Below, in pieces: positions 8,362-20,417 of a stretch of 22,152 bases of DNA; the stretch's first letter is position 1, and each line of letters begins with the position of its first letter. Origin of the DNA: Naegleria lovaniensis (lineage: Eukaryota > Heterolobosea > Eutetramitea > Acrasida > Naegleriidae); the NCBI RefSeq assembly GCF_003324165.1, contig NW_025407907.1:1-22152 (forward strand), written 5' to 3'. The position numbers and the translations under genes were made by a program. The notes below the pieces were generated by a model. The model saw only the letters and a list, made by a program, of their open reading frames with translations, ran no database searches and had not been told where the DNA came from.

Positions 8362-11300
8362 TTACATTGAAAAGACATCCATTTGAATCAAATCAATTTG
8401 ACTTTGCTCCACGGTATAAATAGATGGTTTTTTCTTGTTTTCTCTCTTTTTCTTGTACTTCTTCCTCAAAATGAATAGGACACACATGCAACACATGATG
8501 ACGAGACACATTAGCAGCAGACCAACAGGTAAAAGGAACCACAAAAACGTGGTGCCAACGGTAGACGAAGAATTTTGTGGCTTTGGATGAGAAGATTTTT
8601 CTGCTTCTGGCAGATTATCAATTGAAACCTTGACATTTGTTGTAACTGTGGTGTCTTTGGTAATGGCAAACAAACCAAAATGGAGGCATTGACATGTCAT
8701 CACTTGGTCAGTAATAGGCATCACTAAATTACAAGTTGTGTCAGAAATCCACATTCCCTGTTGGAGATATCTGCAGGAAAAGGTCTCCTCGATTTGTATC
8801 GTCTTGTTGAATAAGGTGCCATTGTTGTTAAATAATGTAGTACTGCTAGAAGCTTTCTTAATTTGGCCTGTAGTGTTTATGTCTATTACAGGAATAGAAA
8901 CACTAATCTTACTATCATTAAGAGAGGGTGAGGCTATTTGTGATGATTCAATGGATACAAATACAAAATATTTGGAAACAAAGTAGGAATAAGTATCAAC
9001 CGTGGTGTTCAAAGAGCCCGCTTGAGAGGAGCGTGGTAATGTGCTATTCCAATTATAAAAATCGTTCATAGTATAAACAACATGCTCGACAGGTGTTTTT
9101 GTTGATTTCTGATTGATCGATTGAATAATATTCTCTGGATATAAAACAGTTCGTTCCTTGTTAGAAGAATCCATGAAATATGGTACAACAAGGCTTGGGA
9201 AGTCTTTTCTCCACAATTTGTTAGTGGTTAGCGTGGAAAATTTTGCTTTCAAATGTACATTCTTCTCACCCACTTGCTGACCTCTCAGCAATAACTTTCC
9301 GACACACTGAATGATATTCAATAACTTCTCTTGAATATAAATGTAGGGACCATTATTTTTGTAGAGGATGTAATTGTAGATTGAGTTCATTGCCTCAATG
9401 ATCAATTGGTCCACTCCATATGGTAATACTAGATTGGTAGTATTTAACGCAAGCTGAACAATATCTTCAGTAACTTCGACAACACTTGTTATGGATGAGT
9501 CATTAAATTCATCATAATTGAAAGTAAGAGATTGTAGACCATATGCTTGCAATGTCAAATACACGTCACTTAATTTCTCCAAACGATTTCTATTGGTATA
9601 GCTTGAAATAAATGTTTGTGTCTCATTGAACTTTAAGTCAATCAAGTATTGATAGGTACTTTTAGATACGCTACAATCACGTTTGAAGTAGCCTGTATTG
9701 CAATCACACATTTCTTTTTCTTCGTTGTAACTGCCTTGTCCATTACACTTGTCACTTGTGGTCATTCTTCTCCGTTGTACATTTTCATTCAGTTGCTTTA
9801 AAACTCCAATAGTTGTTCTTGAAATGGTTCCTGCATTGTAAATACTCTTGCCAGAATCTCCATCTCTTAAATTATTTTCAATCGTTTTCCATTGCATGGT
9901 CTTGGCCCGAAGTTCAGCCATGGAGATCACTTGTGGATTATAAATTTTAACATTGATATTTTTAGTGTTTCTACTCATGGTTTGAGGGTCAAAAACATCT
10001 AAAAATACCTTCATTGTATTTCCTTGGAAAGGCAATGGGAGTTTTGTGGAGTATCTTTCTCCTGCATGATAGAGTGGTACATTAGCCCCAGATCTATCGT
10101 CTACAAAGCCGAACGAGTATTCTACCAGTTTTGTTGGATTGTTACAATTAATACATTTGAATAAAAAATCGGTTTCTAAGGCCACTCCTTCTGTAGGGGT
10201 TAATGAACATATGCAAGAATTGGGACTTCGAGCTATTTGGAAGCGATGTGTTCGAGTTGCTGACAATGTTGTACGTAAATCAAGGGCAGTAAGAGAAACT
10301 GAATGATTAGAACCCTCTTCCAGCTTGGAAGAATCAATGAGTATGTAATCTGAATGATTGAGGCTCTTATCAGGCATTCTATTGATAAGTATTTCATCAA
10401 TGTATTTTCCATTAAGAGCCCACTGTGTTAAAACATCATTTGCACTTGCAATGGAATATTGAATACTCAATATTGTGCCTTGAGTAATCGAGGGCTTGGA
10501 AGGTTTGATTTCAATAATGTTAATGATTGGAGAATTATCAAATGCAATCATAACACTGGATTGTGCGCTTCGTGTTCCTTTAGTTACTTTCAGAGAAATC
10601 TCAAGTTGCTCCGCATATTCGTTTGTTATTTGAATGGAGTTATTTTGGAAAACAGAAGCATCTGATAGTAATTGTTGAATGCTGTCCGAGCATAATCCAT
10701 TGTAAACTACATCTCTGCACGTCCATTGATAAAATAAGGTGTCCGTAGTTTCATCCGGATCATTCATTTCAGCAATAATATTAATGGTAGATGATGTCAA
10801 TTTTTCTGAAGAAATATCCAATATGAGGTCTTGTGGTACTGTATAAATGGTAACTAATTGCTCTGAGAGAAGAGAATTGTCGGTTACTCTTAAAAGTTGA
10901 AGAGCATATTGGTATGAACGTTCTCCAGAAAAGTAAAATTTGGAAATTAACAAATTATTGAAAGAGTCTGATTGGTAGTCGGTTTTTGGTCCACTCAGTT
11001 GTTTCCAAACCAATTTTACAGATGTGGCAAGGTCTCCATTATCGCATACAGGTAATTTCAGAGACTTCTTGATCAATAACGGAAGATCATTAGAGGTAAT
11101 GTTAGCAATAACGTTCTTGCCAACAATTTCAATGGATGGAATGGGTGTTGGCTCTCTTTCAAATGTCACAGTTTTTGCAATACTCAAACTACCAGAGAAT
11201 GTGCTTCGAACTTGCAATGAAATGGTATGAATACCGCTTTGCAATTGAGCGGAAGAGAGTTTGATTGTTGCGTTACCATTAATCTGGTTCAACATTTGTT

Positions 11301-14300
11301 GTAGTATAGATTGTGATGGTGATGACATTGCAGTCCAATTAAACCGTAATTCTCTTCCATCTCCAGAAAATGAAGCACTTCCATCCAATTCAATATCGTT
11401 ACACAATCCAACACGTGTTGAAGAAATATCAACGAATGCCATCGGTTGTATGGGAGTTGTGGCTCCAATGACTTGTACGGATACATAATCAGACACGTTT
11501 ACGCGAATGTTGAAAACATTTCTATTCAATCTAATGAACTGGTTGGGTAAAATCGAAGGATTTTCACCAAATCGAATCATGAATAGCCCGCTATCCTTGT
11601 GTGTCCATCCACAAATAGGGGATGTACCAAATTCATTAGATGTTAATTCTAACAACTTAGAACACTCAATATTGACACTACTGAAAGATGCTGGAGCGAA
11701 CACATGGAATATTAATGCACTACCCAAGTCGTTGAATTGTGGTTGACCAACAAACTTGGTTGCACATTCCTCTCCATAATAACCGTTTAAGCACATGTCG
11801 CACCTATTGCCAGCCCAATAACCTTGTGATGACGATTGATAACATGAACATTGTCCATTCGCAATACAGGCTCCATGTCCAGAGCAGTTAGTTTCTTTGG
11901 AACAATAAATATCACATGACTGTCCAAAATAATTCTCTCTACATTCATCACAAAATCTTCCGTTCCAGTTGTCCCTGCATGCGCATTGTAAATTTTCACA
12001 TTCTCCATGGTTATTGCATGTGGATGTAGAATTACATGTTGGAATATTACATTTTGGTCCAGTATGAGTTGGAAGACAACTCTCACAATTATAACCATAC
12101 CAGAAGCCATCTTGTTCATTGCTCGAGCAGTTACAATAATTATAAGCAATGCATTGGCCATGTCCACCACAAACACTCGAATTTTGAGCGTCAATTCCAA
12201 AGCAACTTGTTAATTGGCAATATTCTCCAGAATATCCGTCGTTACATTTGCATCCTCCTTCACGAGTTGTGGAATTTAAAACGCAGTCTCCATTTCCGTT
12301 AGAACATACTCTTTGATCAGTTGAAGCAAAGTAACGGTTATTAGAACCTTTACATGACAAGTTTTCACATTCAAATCCATCGACTTTTAAAGAATATCCA
12401 GTGGATGTGACACAAGTACAGTGATTCGGAGTCATGCAAAATCCCTTTCCGCTGCAAACGCTTGCATTGTCTGACCCTAATTTGCCAAAACAAATTGGTG
12501 TATCACAAAATTGCCCACCATAATTATTTCCAGAGCATGTGCATGTATCAGGAGAGACACATTCACCATTTCCATTACAAACACGAGTGGAATCATTCGA
12601 CAGGATGGAATTACAAGTAGCAAATTGGCACTGATCACCACTGTATCCGTTCATACATTTACATTTGTTGTGAGCAATGCATTGCCCATGTGAAGAGCAG
12701 GCTGAGCTTACGGTTGTAGAATTGATGCCAAAACATGTTGTCAGTTCACAATTAGTACCTTCATAAAACTCGTTACAGTCACAAGAGTTGAAATCAATAC
12801 ATTGACCAGAACCTGAGCAAACTGCACTTTCATTGCTTGAAATTCCGAAACAACTTGTGAGAGAACAATTTGTTCCAAAATAATTGTGGTCACAAGTACA
12901 ATTATTGAAGCTGGTACATTGTCCATGTGAGTTGCAAGCATTAGAATCATTATTCCAACTATTGAAGCAAGAAGTAATGTTGCAGCTATCTCCAAAATAA
13001 TTCTCATAACAAGTGCAATTGTTAGTACTGGAACAAAATCCATGACCACTACACACATTCCCATCTGTTGAGTTGATTCCAAAGCATTGAACATCAGCTA
13101 CATAGTTGCTGTTATTAGCTGTAGAACCAGTCTCTACTCTAATAGAGCAATTGTTTCCTGTGTAATTTGTGTAGCAAGAGCAGTGATCAAACCTAGAACA
13201 GTTTCCATGGCCGTTGCAAACAAAAGGATCTGAACTATTGATACCAAAACAAGTTGTGGTTTCGCATTCTTGCCCAAAATAATTGAGAGAACAATTACAT
13301 ATATTTGGAGCTGTGCAGTTGCCATTACCATTGCATGTTGTCGTTTCATTCATTCTCACATAAAAGCAGTCATATGTGTTACAACTCTGACCATAGTATC
13401 CATTATTACACGCACAATAGTTTGGCAAGATGCATTCTCCGTTTCCAGAGCACGTGTTAGAGCTGTTGCCATACTGACCAAAACAAATTGGTACAGAACA
13501 GTTTGCACCCACCCAATCTGCATCACAATAGCACACATCTTTTGAAATACATTTTCCATGAGAGTTGCATGCAGAACTTCCTGATATGTTAAAACATGTT
13601 GACTCACTACAGTTACTTGCCAGCCATCCCGAAAAACATTCACATACATTGTTTGAGATGCAGTTACCGTTTCCTGAGCATGTATTAGCAGTGTCGTTGC
13701 CAATAATTCCAAAGCAATAGGGTATCGAACAATTTACACCTGCCCAACCATTATGACAATTGCAAACTCCATCATCTTGACATGTTCCATGTCCTCCACA
13801 AACATTTGAATTGTTTCTCGACAATCCATTGCAATATCTCAATGAACAGTTCATACCTTCATAAAATTCGTGACAGTCACACGAGTTGAAATCAATACAT
13901 TGCCCAGAACCTGAGCAAACTGCACTTTCATTGCTTGAAATTCCGAAACAACTTGTGAGAGAACAATTTGTTCCAAAATAATTGTGGTCACAAGTACAAT
14001 TATTGAAGCTGGTACATTGTCCATGTGAGTTGCAAGCATTAGAATCATTATTCCAACTATTGAAGCAAGAAGTAATGTTGCAGCTATCTCCAAAATAATT
14101 CTCATAACAAGTGCAATTGTTAGTACTGGAACAAAATCCATGACCACTACACACATTCCCATCTGTTGAGTTGATTCCAAAGCATTGAACATCAGCTACA
14201 TAGTTGCTGTTATTAGCTGTAGAACCAGTCTCTACTCTAATAGAGCAATTGTTTCCTGTGTAATTTGTGTAGCAAGAGCAGTGATCAAACCTAGAACAGT

Positions 14301-17300
14301 TTCCATGGCCGTTGCAAACAAAAGGATCTGAACTATTGATACCAAAACAAGTTGTGGTTTCGCATTCTTGCCCAAAATAATTGAGAGAACAATTACATAT
14401 ATTTGGAGCTGTGCAGTTGCCATTACCATTGCATGTTGTCGTTTCATTCATTCTCACATAAAAGCAGTCATATGTGTTACAACTCTGACCATAGTATCCA
14501 TTATTACACGCACAATAGTTTGGCAAGATGCATTCTCCGTTTCCAGAGCACGTGTTAGAGCTGTTGCCATACTGACCAAAACAAATTGGTACAGAACAGT
14601 TTGCACCCACCCAATCTGCATCACAATAGCACACATCTTTTGAAATACATTTTCCATGAGAGTTGCATGCAGAACTTCCTGATATGTTAAAACATGTTGA
14701 CTCACTACAGTTACTTGCCAGCCATCCCGAAAAACATTCACATACATTGTTTGAGATGCAGTTACCGTTTCCTGAGCATGTATTAGCAGTGTCGTTGCCA
14801 ATAATTCCAAAGCAATAGGGTATCGAACAATTTACACCTGCCCAACCATTATGACAATTGCAAACTCCATCATCTTGACATGTTCCATGTCCTCCACAAA
14901 CATTTGAATTGTTTCTCGACAATCCATTGCAATATCTCAATGAACAGTTCATACCTTCATAAAATTCGTGACAGTCACACGAGTTGAAATCAATACATTG
15001 CCCAGAACCTGAGCAAACTGCACTTTCATTGCTTGAAATTCCGAAACAACTTGTGAGAGAACAATTTGTTCCAAAATAATTGTGGTCACAAGTACAATTA
15101 TTGAAGCTGGTACATTGTCCATGTGAATTACACGCAGATGAGTCATTACCAATAATTCCAAAGCAATAGGGTATCGAGCAATTTACACCTGCCCAAACAT
15201 TTTGACAATTGCAAACTCCATCATCTTGACATGTTCCATGTCCTCCACAAATATTTGAATTGTTTCTCGATAATCCATTGCAATATCTCAATGAACAGTT
15301 CATACCTTCATAAAATTCGTGACAGTCACACGAGTTGAAATCAATACATTGTCCAGAACCTGAACAAACTGAACTTTCATTGCTTGAAATTCCGAAACAA
15401 CTTGTGAGAGAACAATTCAATCCAAAGTAATTCAAATCACATGTACAATTATCGAAGCTGGTACATTGTCCATGTGAGTTGCAAACTGATGTGTTATCAG
15501 ATCTAACTCCAAAGCAAGTGGTGAGAGAGCAATTTGTTCCAAAGTAATTCAAATCACAGCTGCAATTATTGAAGCTGGTACATTGTCCGTGAGAATTGCA
15601 GGCAGATGAGTCATTGCCAATAATTCCAAAACAATACGGTATCGAGCAGTTTGAACCAACCCAACCATTATAACAATTGCAAATTCCATCGTCTTGACAT
15701 GTTCCATGTCCTCCACAAACATTTGAATTGTTTCTAGACATCCCATTGCAATATTTAAACGAGCAGTTGTAGCCTTCAAACAATTCTTTACAATTGCAGG
15801 TATTAAAGTCAATACAGACACCATTACCTGAGCAACCATCGCTGTCGTTGCTGGCGTGCCCAAAACAAGTGGTGAGAGAACAATTTGTTCCAAAATAATT
15901 GTGGTCACAAGTACAATTATTGAAGCTGGTACATTGTCCATGTGAATTGCACGCAGATGAGTCATTACCAATAATTCCAAAGCAATAGGGTATCGAGCAA
16001 TTTACACCTGCCCAACCATTTTGACAATTGCAAACTCCATCATCTTGACATGTTCCATGTCCTCCACAAATATTTGAATTGTTTCTCGATAATCCATTGC
16101 AATATCTCAATGAACAGTTCATACCTTCATAAAATTCGTGACAGTCACACGAGTTGAAATCAATACATTGCCCAGAACCTGAACAAACTGAACTTTCATT
16201 GCTTGAAATTCCGAAACAACTTGTGAGAGAACAATTCAATCCAAAGTAATTCAAATCACATGTACAATTATCGAAGCTGGTACATTGTCCATGTGAGTTG
16301 CAAACTGATGTGTTATCAGATCTAACTCCAAAGCAAGTGGTGAGAGAGCAATTCGATCCAAAATAATTCAAATCACAGCTGCAATTATTGACGCTGGTAC
16401 ATTTTCCAAGTGAGTTGCAAACGGAATTATTGTCAGATCTAATTCCAAAACAGGTTGTGATAGAGCAATTCGATCCAAAATAATTCTCATAGCAAGTGCA
16501 ATTATCAAACCCATCACAAGATCCATGACCGCTGCAAACTAATGAATCATTTGACATCGTTCCAAAACATTTCATCAAATCACACTTGTCGCCATAGAAG
16601 TGAGGGTAGCACGAGCAACGGTCATTCTGCAAGCATTCACCATTGTTACTGCAAACAGAATTGTTATCAGATCTAATTCCGAAACAAGTTGTGAGAGAGC
16701 AATTTGCTCCAAAGTAATTATGGTCACATGTACAATTATTGAAGCTGCTACATTGTCCATGTGAGTTACATGCTAGAGAGGAGTTGGATTGCACGCCGAA
16801 ACACAATGTAAACTCACATACATTTCCAAAATATGTTTCGTTACAAGCACAAGTATCTCGAAGAATACATGATCCATGTCCATTACAAACTTTTGTGTCG
16901 TTTGCCAATGTTCCATTACATATTGGAATTTCACATTGATTACCAATATATCCGTCATAACATGTACATTGATCTTTGGAAATACAATTTCCTTTGGACC
17001 CACATACAGATGATTCATTTGAAAATCTTCCAAAGCATGTAGTGATATTGCAAGAGTTTCCATAATAATCTTGCTCACACACACAACTATGCGGACTTGA
17101 ACAATTTCCATTGCCGTTGCAGGTAGTAGGATCAGTACTTAAAACTCCAAAGCAAGTGGTAACGGAGCAATTAGCTCCAAAATAATTGGGAAAGCATTGA
17201 CAATTGTTGGGAGAGCTACAATTTCCATTTCCTGAACAAACACTGGGATCAGAAGCTAAAATAGATGAGCATACTGGAACATCACAAAAATCACCCTGCC

Positions 17301-20155
17301 ATCCGGTAGAACACACCAAATACATTCTTCTAATTCTATACGCTTCGAAAGTAATATATTCTTTTCTTTGAGATGACCATGCAATGCTGTAAATGTAAGT
17401 CAATGCTGTATTAATTGCATTAGCATTTTCAGCTGTTCAACAAGAAGAATTAAGTGATATTAAGTGTTATTATGATATTGAATTAAGCTCTTAAAATCAT
17501 GCACTTACATGTACCCATTCCATTTCCAGCTACAGAATACAGATTTCCAACACTATCTATTTTCTTCAAGTATTGCTGTCCAGTTCCAAAAAATACTTCA
17601 TTATTGATAGAAAATGCCCAACCCATATCAGCAACGTACTGTTAAAAGTAAGAATTATAGTTTGACATTCTATTACTTACTGACAACGATCTGCCAATAG
17701 TGTTTACAATTCCAGAATTGATATTATAAACTCTAATTTTGCTCAATGAGGTGTCCACGTAGTATAGAAGACCATTCGGTGTGATTTGAAGTGTTGTTCC
17801 TTAATTGTAGAAGATTCATGGTGGTTGAAAAATCGTTGTTGTTGTTTTGAAAAATACTTACCACATGTTACCTATATCATTCTCTATTAAAGTAACAAAT
17901 ATGTAGTAAAATAAACTTACACTTGATGCTGTTCCTAATATGTTATCTGTATTTGAACCTCCTCCTCCTACAACAGTATAAACTTTTCCATCTACTTTTG
18001 AAATTTTTCTTATTTTCTGATAGACAGAGAAATATAATTCTCCATCATAAAAAGCTACAGCACGAGGAAACTGCCCGAGTATGATTGTAACTCTTTTCCA
18101 CATTTTCAAACATTAACTTACATTCAACCCACAAGCAGTTGGAGCAGTGCCATCAGCACAGTCTGTACTACTTCCTGATCCAGCAACCAAAATTATAATA
18201 CCCGTTTGTTTTGAAACTTTTTTAATTGAGTAGGTTCCTTGTTCAGCAATAATCAAGTCTCCACTATCATCTATCGCAAGTCCACTTAGTTGGTTAAATC
18301 TGAAAGAGTATGAGAATTCGTGTTGGAAATTGTTAATATGTTTGAACTTTACCTTGCCATAATGGCTGGACCATTCAAACCAGCAGCAGAAGAAGGTGCT
18401 TGATATGATGAAATGAAACATTGTCCTAAATATTGACAAAAAGAGTCTCGTAAATGTAATTGATGAATAAACTTACCTGCATATGTTTTGATTAACTGGC
18501 TTGTCATGTTGTAAAATTTGATGCAAGCGGAATCTGATTCGCTGTAATAAAAGTTTCCATCACGATCCATCACTTGCGCTCTAAAAGAGCTAATTGGTGA
18601 TTGTTTTGCAGGATTATAGTTTACAAAAATACTAGCAGTATTAATGATCGAGCTTAGAATAGAACCGGTATATTTTCTAAGTCTGGATCCAAAAGCTTCT
18701 GAGAAATAAATAACGCCAGCACTATCGATAGCAATACCACGCACATCCGCAAGCGCAACAGATGTACCAGATGTAATAGAGCCATCAGCTTGTTAATGAT
18801 GAAAATGATGATTCCGTAACTAAATTTAATCTATAACAAACATACCTGTTGAGTAATATTGGCCAGTTCCCAGTACATGTGTAAAAGTACCTCCAGAAGA
18901 ATATTTTGAAATGTAATAGTTTCTATGAGCAACTCAATTCAAGTCGACTTATTTTTGCTCATACTAATACTTACTGTGTAATATATAAATCTCCACTAAT
19001 ACTATCATAAAACATTTTAGAAGGATATGCAAGAGATCCAGTTCCTCCAGTTCCAACAAGTGTGTTCACTGTTGTCAATGTTCCACCATTATTTGTAATT
19101 TTTCGTACTCTGAACGTGTCCTTTTTTTCGAAGTATATTAGTAATGTCATAAAAAATTGAATTACTTACTAATACTAAAATGTTTCCTTGGTTGTCCTTA
19201 AATGTTCCTCGTTATCTAAAACAACAATTCAAAGACACTTACAATTTTCAAATCATATATTGAATTAAATAAGGTACTGCTAACAGGACTTCCCTCTACA
19301 ACTGTACCACTACTTGCTCCTCCTGCTACAGTTGTTACTGCCAATGTTGAACCATCTACTTTTCTGATCCTAGAACCATCACATACATAAATGTCATCAT
19401 TTGAATGAACAAATAGGCAAGATATTGAAGAAAATTTTGCAGACAATGGGTTAGTGTGGTCTATTGTTCCAGAAGAAGTACCTCCTATTGGAAGAAATAT
19501 ATGCACAACAATATTCGTTTGATGATGATTGCTATTATTCAACAACAACCTGACTTACCTGCCAATAAGCTAACATATCCAGTAGTCATATCAATTTGTC
19601 TAATGGCAGTATTTTCTCCTACAAGGAGCTTGGAATTCGATCTCCACCATGCAAGTCCATTTGGAGAATATAATGCTTGTGCATTTGCTGCTAGCCCCGT
19701 TGAAGTGCTACATAGAAGTAATGATGTGAGTCTGTATACATGAAACGCAATAACATACCTATAACCTCTAACCCCTGTACCAAGTACCGTAGTCACCATG
19801 TTGGTATTCAAATCAACCCTTCTTAGTCTATAATAGTCTGAATAGTAAATGAAGGATTGAGTGGGATCTAGCAACAAAGATAAGCCTCCGGACATGCCAG
19901 ACTGAGATGAAGTCAAATTTTCTCCAGCAAAGCCATTCCCTCCCTATATCATATCGAATCCGTGTGATGATGAAAAAATTATTCTCATGTTCGCATGATG
20001 AATTGTTACAGGTAACCTACCGTGCCGGCAAGAGTTTCCATATAGTATTCGAAATTAGCACACTGTACCACCTTAGTATTGTGTAGTAGTAAGCAAAAAA
20101 GTAACGAGATTCCAACAAACAACGCTGGAAAAAATATGAGTCCCTTATTTTCCAT
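8362..20155 (-). CDS. Giant NHL-EGF-REJ-GPS single-pass receptor (15 exons)
   Basis: Exons on the minus strand in transcript order: 20155-20021, 19943-19759, 19707-19559, 19484-19243, 19196-19170, 19120-18975, 18922-18846, 18788-18477, 18425-18353, 18299-18122, 18070-17921, 17871-17862 (10 nt), 17799-17681, 17638-17509, 17432-8362. They total 11,004 nt in consistent phase, 3,667 residues. Order: hydrophobic signal peptide (about 5-26); about 12 NHL-like units (about 40-680; cores such as IYVCDGSRIRKVD), enough for two six-bladed propellers; about 45 six-cysteine EGF-like modules (about 684-2535); a REJ region (about 2640-3145, with GRELRFNW and a CxCxLTP...DFLFKC segment); one isolated EGF (about 3206); a GAIN-like region with a GPS motif (about 3526-3568); one transmembrane helix (about 3603-3630); a Lys/Arg-rich tail ending MDVFSM. 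Likely a heavily N-glycosylated plasma-membrane adhesion or recognition receptor; the ligand is unknown. Intron boundaries are predictions; the 10-nt exon is the least certain. Confidence 0.85.
12806..15126 (-). repeat. Tandem duplication with 1,098-bp period (nine EGF modules)
   Basis: Every base from 12806 to about 14028 appears to recur 1,098 bp later, up to 15126. First differences are at 12805/13903 (A/C) on one side and 14029/15127 (G/A) on the other. The period is 366 codons, exactly nine EGF modules, so the frame is preserved. Identity was judged by eye and by identical translated segments in several frames. Confidence 0.85.
15053..16353 (-). repeat. Older block duplication with 819-bp offset (seven EGF modules)
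   Basis: 15053-15534 matches 15872-16353 with only about three differences, among them a Val/Gly change in the NC-Q-N-x-W-A-G stretch. The 819-bp offset is 273 codons, seven modules; about four modules are near-identical. Confidence 0.8.
17862..17871 (-). other. Predicted 10-nt microexon of the receptor gene
   Basis: Between acceptor ...GATATAG and donor GTAAGT lie ten bases (GTAACATGTG). Including them keeps the frame open and reads Val-Thr-Cys-Gly. The Cys-Gly matches the Thr-Ala-Cys-Gly at the same place in the preceding propeller unit. A longer 22-nt exon using the upstream AG would hit a stop. The rival model is a weaker donor (GTGTAAGT) at 17922 spliced straight to 17799, which also keeps frame. 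Confidence 0.5.
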
Positions 20156-20319
20156 TTTGAGGATTTTTTTTGTGTACAACAACACAGGTTGGCTTGCCAC
20201 CAAACGAGTTTTCGAAATTTGAATATTCCTTTTTCGCTCTGCTCCTTGATAAGGCAAACCAGCGTAAATAGAGGCCTAAAAACAACCCACGAAGTGAGCT
20301 CTATACCGTGCTCATTGTG

Positions 20320-20333
20320 AATCGACGTCGATT
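20320..20333. promoter_or_regulatory. Perfect 14-bp palindrome with GACGTC core
   Basis: AATCGACGTCGATT reads the same on both strands and lies 165 bp upstream of the receptor start codon. It could bind a dimeric (for example bZIP-like) regulator. Part of it, GTGAATCGAC, is repeated directly at 20616-20625. Confidence 0.3.
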
Positions 20334-20344
20334 ATGTACACATT

Positions 20345-20392
20345 TGCCGTTCCGTACTTTCTCTACCAATAATTGGAACATTCTTGCAGTGG
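20345..20392 (-). pseudogene. Rac gene fragment, minus-strand arm
   Basis: Twenty-one of 22 bases at its right end match the rac coding region around Lys-Asn-Val-Pro-Ile-Ile. Internal deletions remove the following codons, so it cannot code for a GTPase. It pairs with the plus-strand fragment at 20418-20470. Confidence 0.65.
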
Positions 20393-20417
20393 AGATGATC
20401 ACGCTTTTAATTTTTCA

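Larger units (their letters stand above)
11762..17316 (-). repeat. Array of about 45 EGF-like modules encoded in one exon
   Basis: Each module has about 39 residues and six cysteines: C-F-G, then VC, then HGxC, then NCTC, then Y-F-G, then NC. This is the tenascin-like EGF_2 pattern. Modules differ by up to about half of their residues, but blocks of several modules recur almost unchanged, showing growth by multi-module duplication. The last four modules are longer and more diverged, with laminin-like extra cysteines. Most modules end in Asn-Cys-Ser or Asn-Cys-Thr, so the sixth cysteine sits inside an N-glycosylation sequon. Confidence 0.85.

Noticed and set aside
12741-15980. Repeated frames of 70-143 codons inside the EGF array on both strands, and a CRISPR-like appearance of the repeats
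   Set aside because: They are out-of-frame shadows of the 39-codon module repeat. Units are protein-coding with constant cysteine spacing, not short identical repeats with unique spacers.
17401-17403. TTG at 17403 as start of a separate EGF-protein gene
   Set aside because: The codon is not ATG and the reading frame continues upstream to a good acceptor at 17433. Splicing joins it in phase to propeller exons, so the EGF part is the last exon of a larger gene.
17858-20257. Six minus-strand frames of 83-131 codons as independent small genes
   Set aside because: Each holds partial NHL-like repeats and runs into GTAAGT/GTATGT-type donors; all join in frame as exons of the receptor.
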